From NCBI RefSeq assembly GCF_014635245.1, contig NZ_BMCP01000003.1, positions 1-64,000 on the forward strand: a DNA stretch of 64,000 nt. The letters are read 5' to 3'. The first letter of the stretch is position 1. Each line of letters starts with the position of its first letter. This document shows positions 63,898 to 64,000 of this stretch, piece after piece. This stretch comes from Agaricicola taiwanensis (GTDB lineage Bacteria > Pseudomonadota > Alphaproteobacteria > Rhizobiales > Methylopilaceae). The notes beneath the pieces were generated by a model. That model saw nothing but the letters and a program-made list of their open reading frames with translations, had not been told where the DNA came from and did no database searches. Position numbers and translations under genes: made by a program.

Positions 63898-64000
63898 GTG
63901 CGGATCGCGATGATCGGAAGTGGATATGTTGGCCTGGTGTCGGGAGCATGCCTCGCCGATTTCGGCCATCAAGTCACCTGCATCGATAAGGATGCCCAGA
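63898..64000 (+). CDS. ugd: UDP-glucose 6-dehydrogenase, 5' end only
   Basis: The window ends 34 codons into the gene. The N terminus reads [25 protein letters not shown], the NAD-binding GxGYVGL motif of UDP-glucose/GDP-mannose dehydrogenases, followed by CIDKD. The start is GTG 63898, with GAGG at 63887-63890. It supplies UDP-glucuronate for polysaccharides, in keeping with the divergent sugar transferase gene. Confidence 0.88.
   Translation, partial: MRIAMIGSGYVGLVSGACLADFGHQVTCIDKDAQ

Overview
This is a 64 kb, GC-rich stretch of an alphaproteobacterial chromosome, most likely from the Hyphomicrobiales (Rhizobiales). Supports for that placement are the phnCDE layout, the tripartite tricarboxylate transporter with an IclR regulator, FecIR-type iron signalling, DUF2171 and DUF2218 proteins, and an exopolysaccharide sugar transferase divergent from a UDP-glucose dehydrogenase. 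No rRNA or tRNA gene is present, so the taxonomic call is inference. Gene density is high and genes are grouped into short operons on both strands.

Layout. 0.4-8.5 kb: a broken zinc-type quinone reductase gene divergent from a LysR regulator, an msrB-msrA-redoxin operon for oxidised methionine repair, a Cache/HAMP/GGDEF diguanylate cyclase, and a LysR regulator divergent from an exported metallo-beta-lactamase-fold hydrolase. 8.5-11.8 kb: a sodium:solute symporter with a 43-residue companion protein, a relic of a tctC gene, and an LprI-like exported protein. 11.9-18.0 kb: a carboxylate catabolic module (tctBAC transporter, IclR regulator, class III CoA-transferase, SMP-30-type hydrolase) with the same AT-rich motif in two promoters. 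18.0-21.1 kb: Tat-exported PhoX phosphatase behind a PHO box, a DUF2171 protein and an alkyladenine DNA glycosylase. 21.2-24.5 kb: a 1116-residue ankyrin-repeat protein with a hydrophobic C-terminal segment. 24.9-28.6 kb: 5-oxoprolinase (pxpBC divergent from pxpA) and an acetamidase/formamidase. 28.7-36.6 kb: a soluble double-PAS chemotaxis transducer, a TetR-regulated RND efflux pump with a nearly perfect operator palindrome, and a PfkB sugar kinase. 36.9-42.8 kb: aldehyde dehydrogenase plus SDR, convergent with a phnDCEE transporter behind a PHO-box-like site.

The most striking region is 43.1-60.7 kb, a complete petrobactin-type siderophore locus. Five minus-strand genes follow the Bacillus asbA-B-C-D-E-F order. 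They encode two IucA/IucC NIS synthetases, an aryl-AMP ligase, a carrier protein fused to the condensing enzyme (AsbD-AsbE), and a 3-dehydroshikimate dehydratase. Each downstream start overlaps the preceding stop. Diverging from them are an ECF sigma factor (FecI type), FecR, a TonB receptor with an STN signalling domain, an ABC exporter, a DUF2218 protein, and a catechol-siderophore ABC importer (binding protein, two permeases, ATPase) resembling YclQNOP/FatBDCE. Three TTTAGAA-N3-TTCTAAA-like sites (similar to Irr iron control elements) lie in this locus. Production, sensing, outer-membrane uptake, inner-membrane uptake and a candidate exporter therefore sit together in one Gram-negative island.

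The window ends with an ArsC/Spx-like protein, a PPP-family phosphatase, a polyprenyl-phosphate sugar transferase and the start of a UDP-glucose 6-dehydrogenase gene cut by the window edge.
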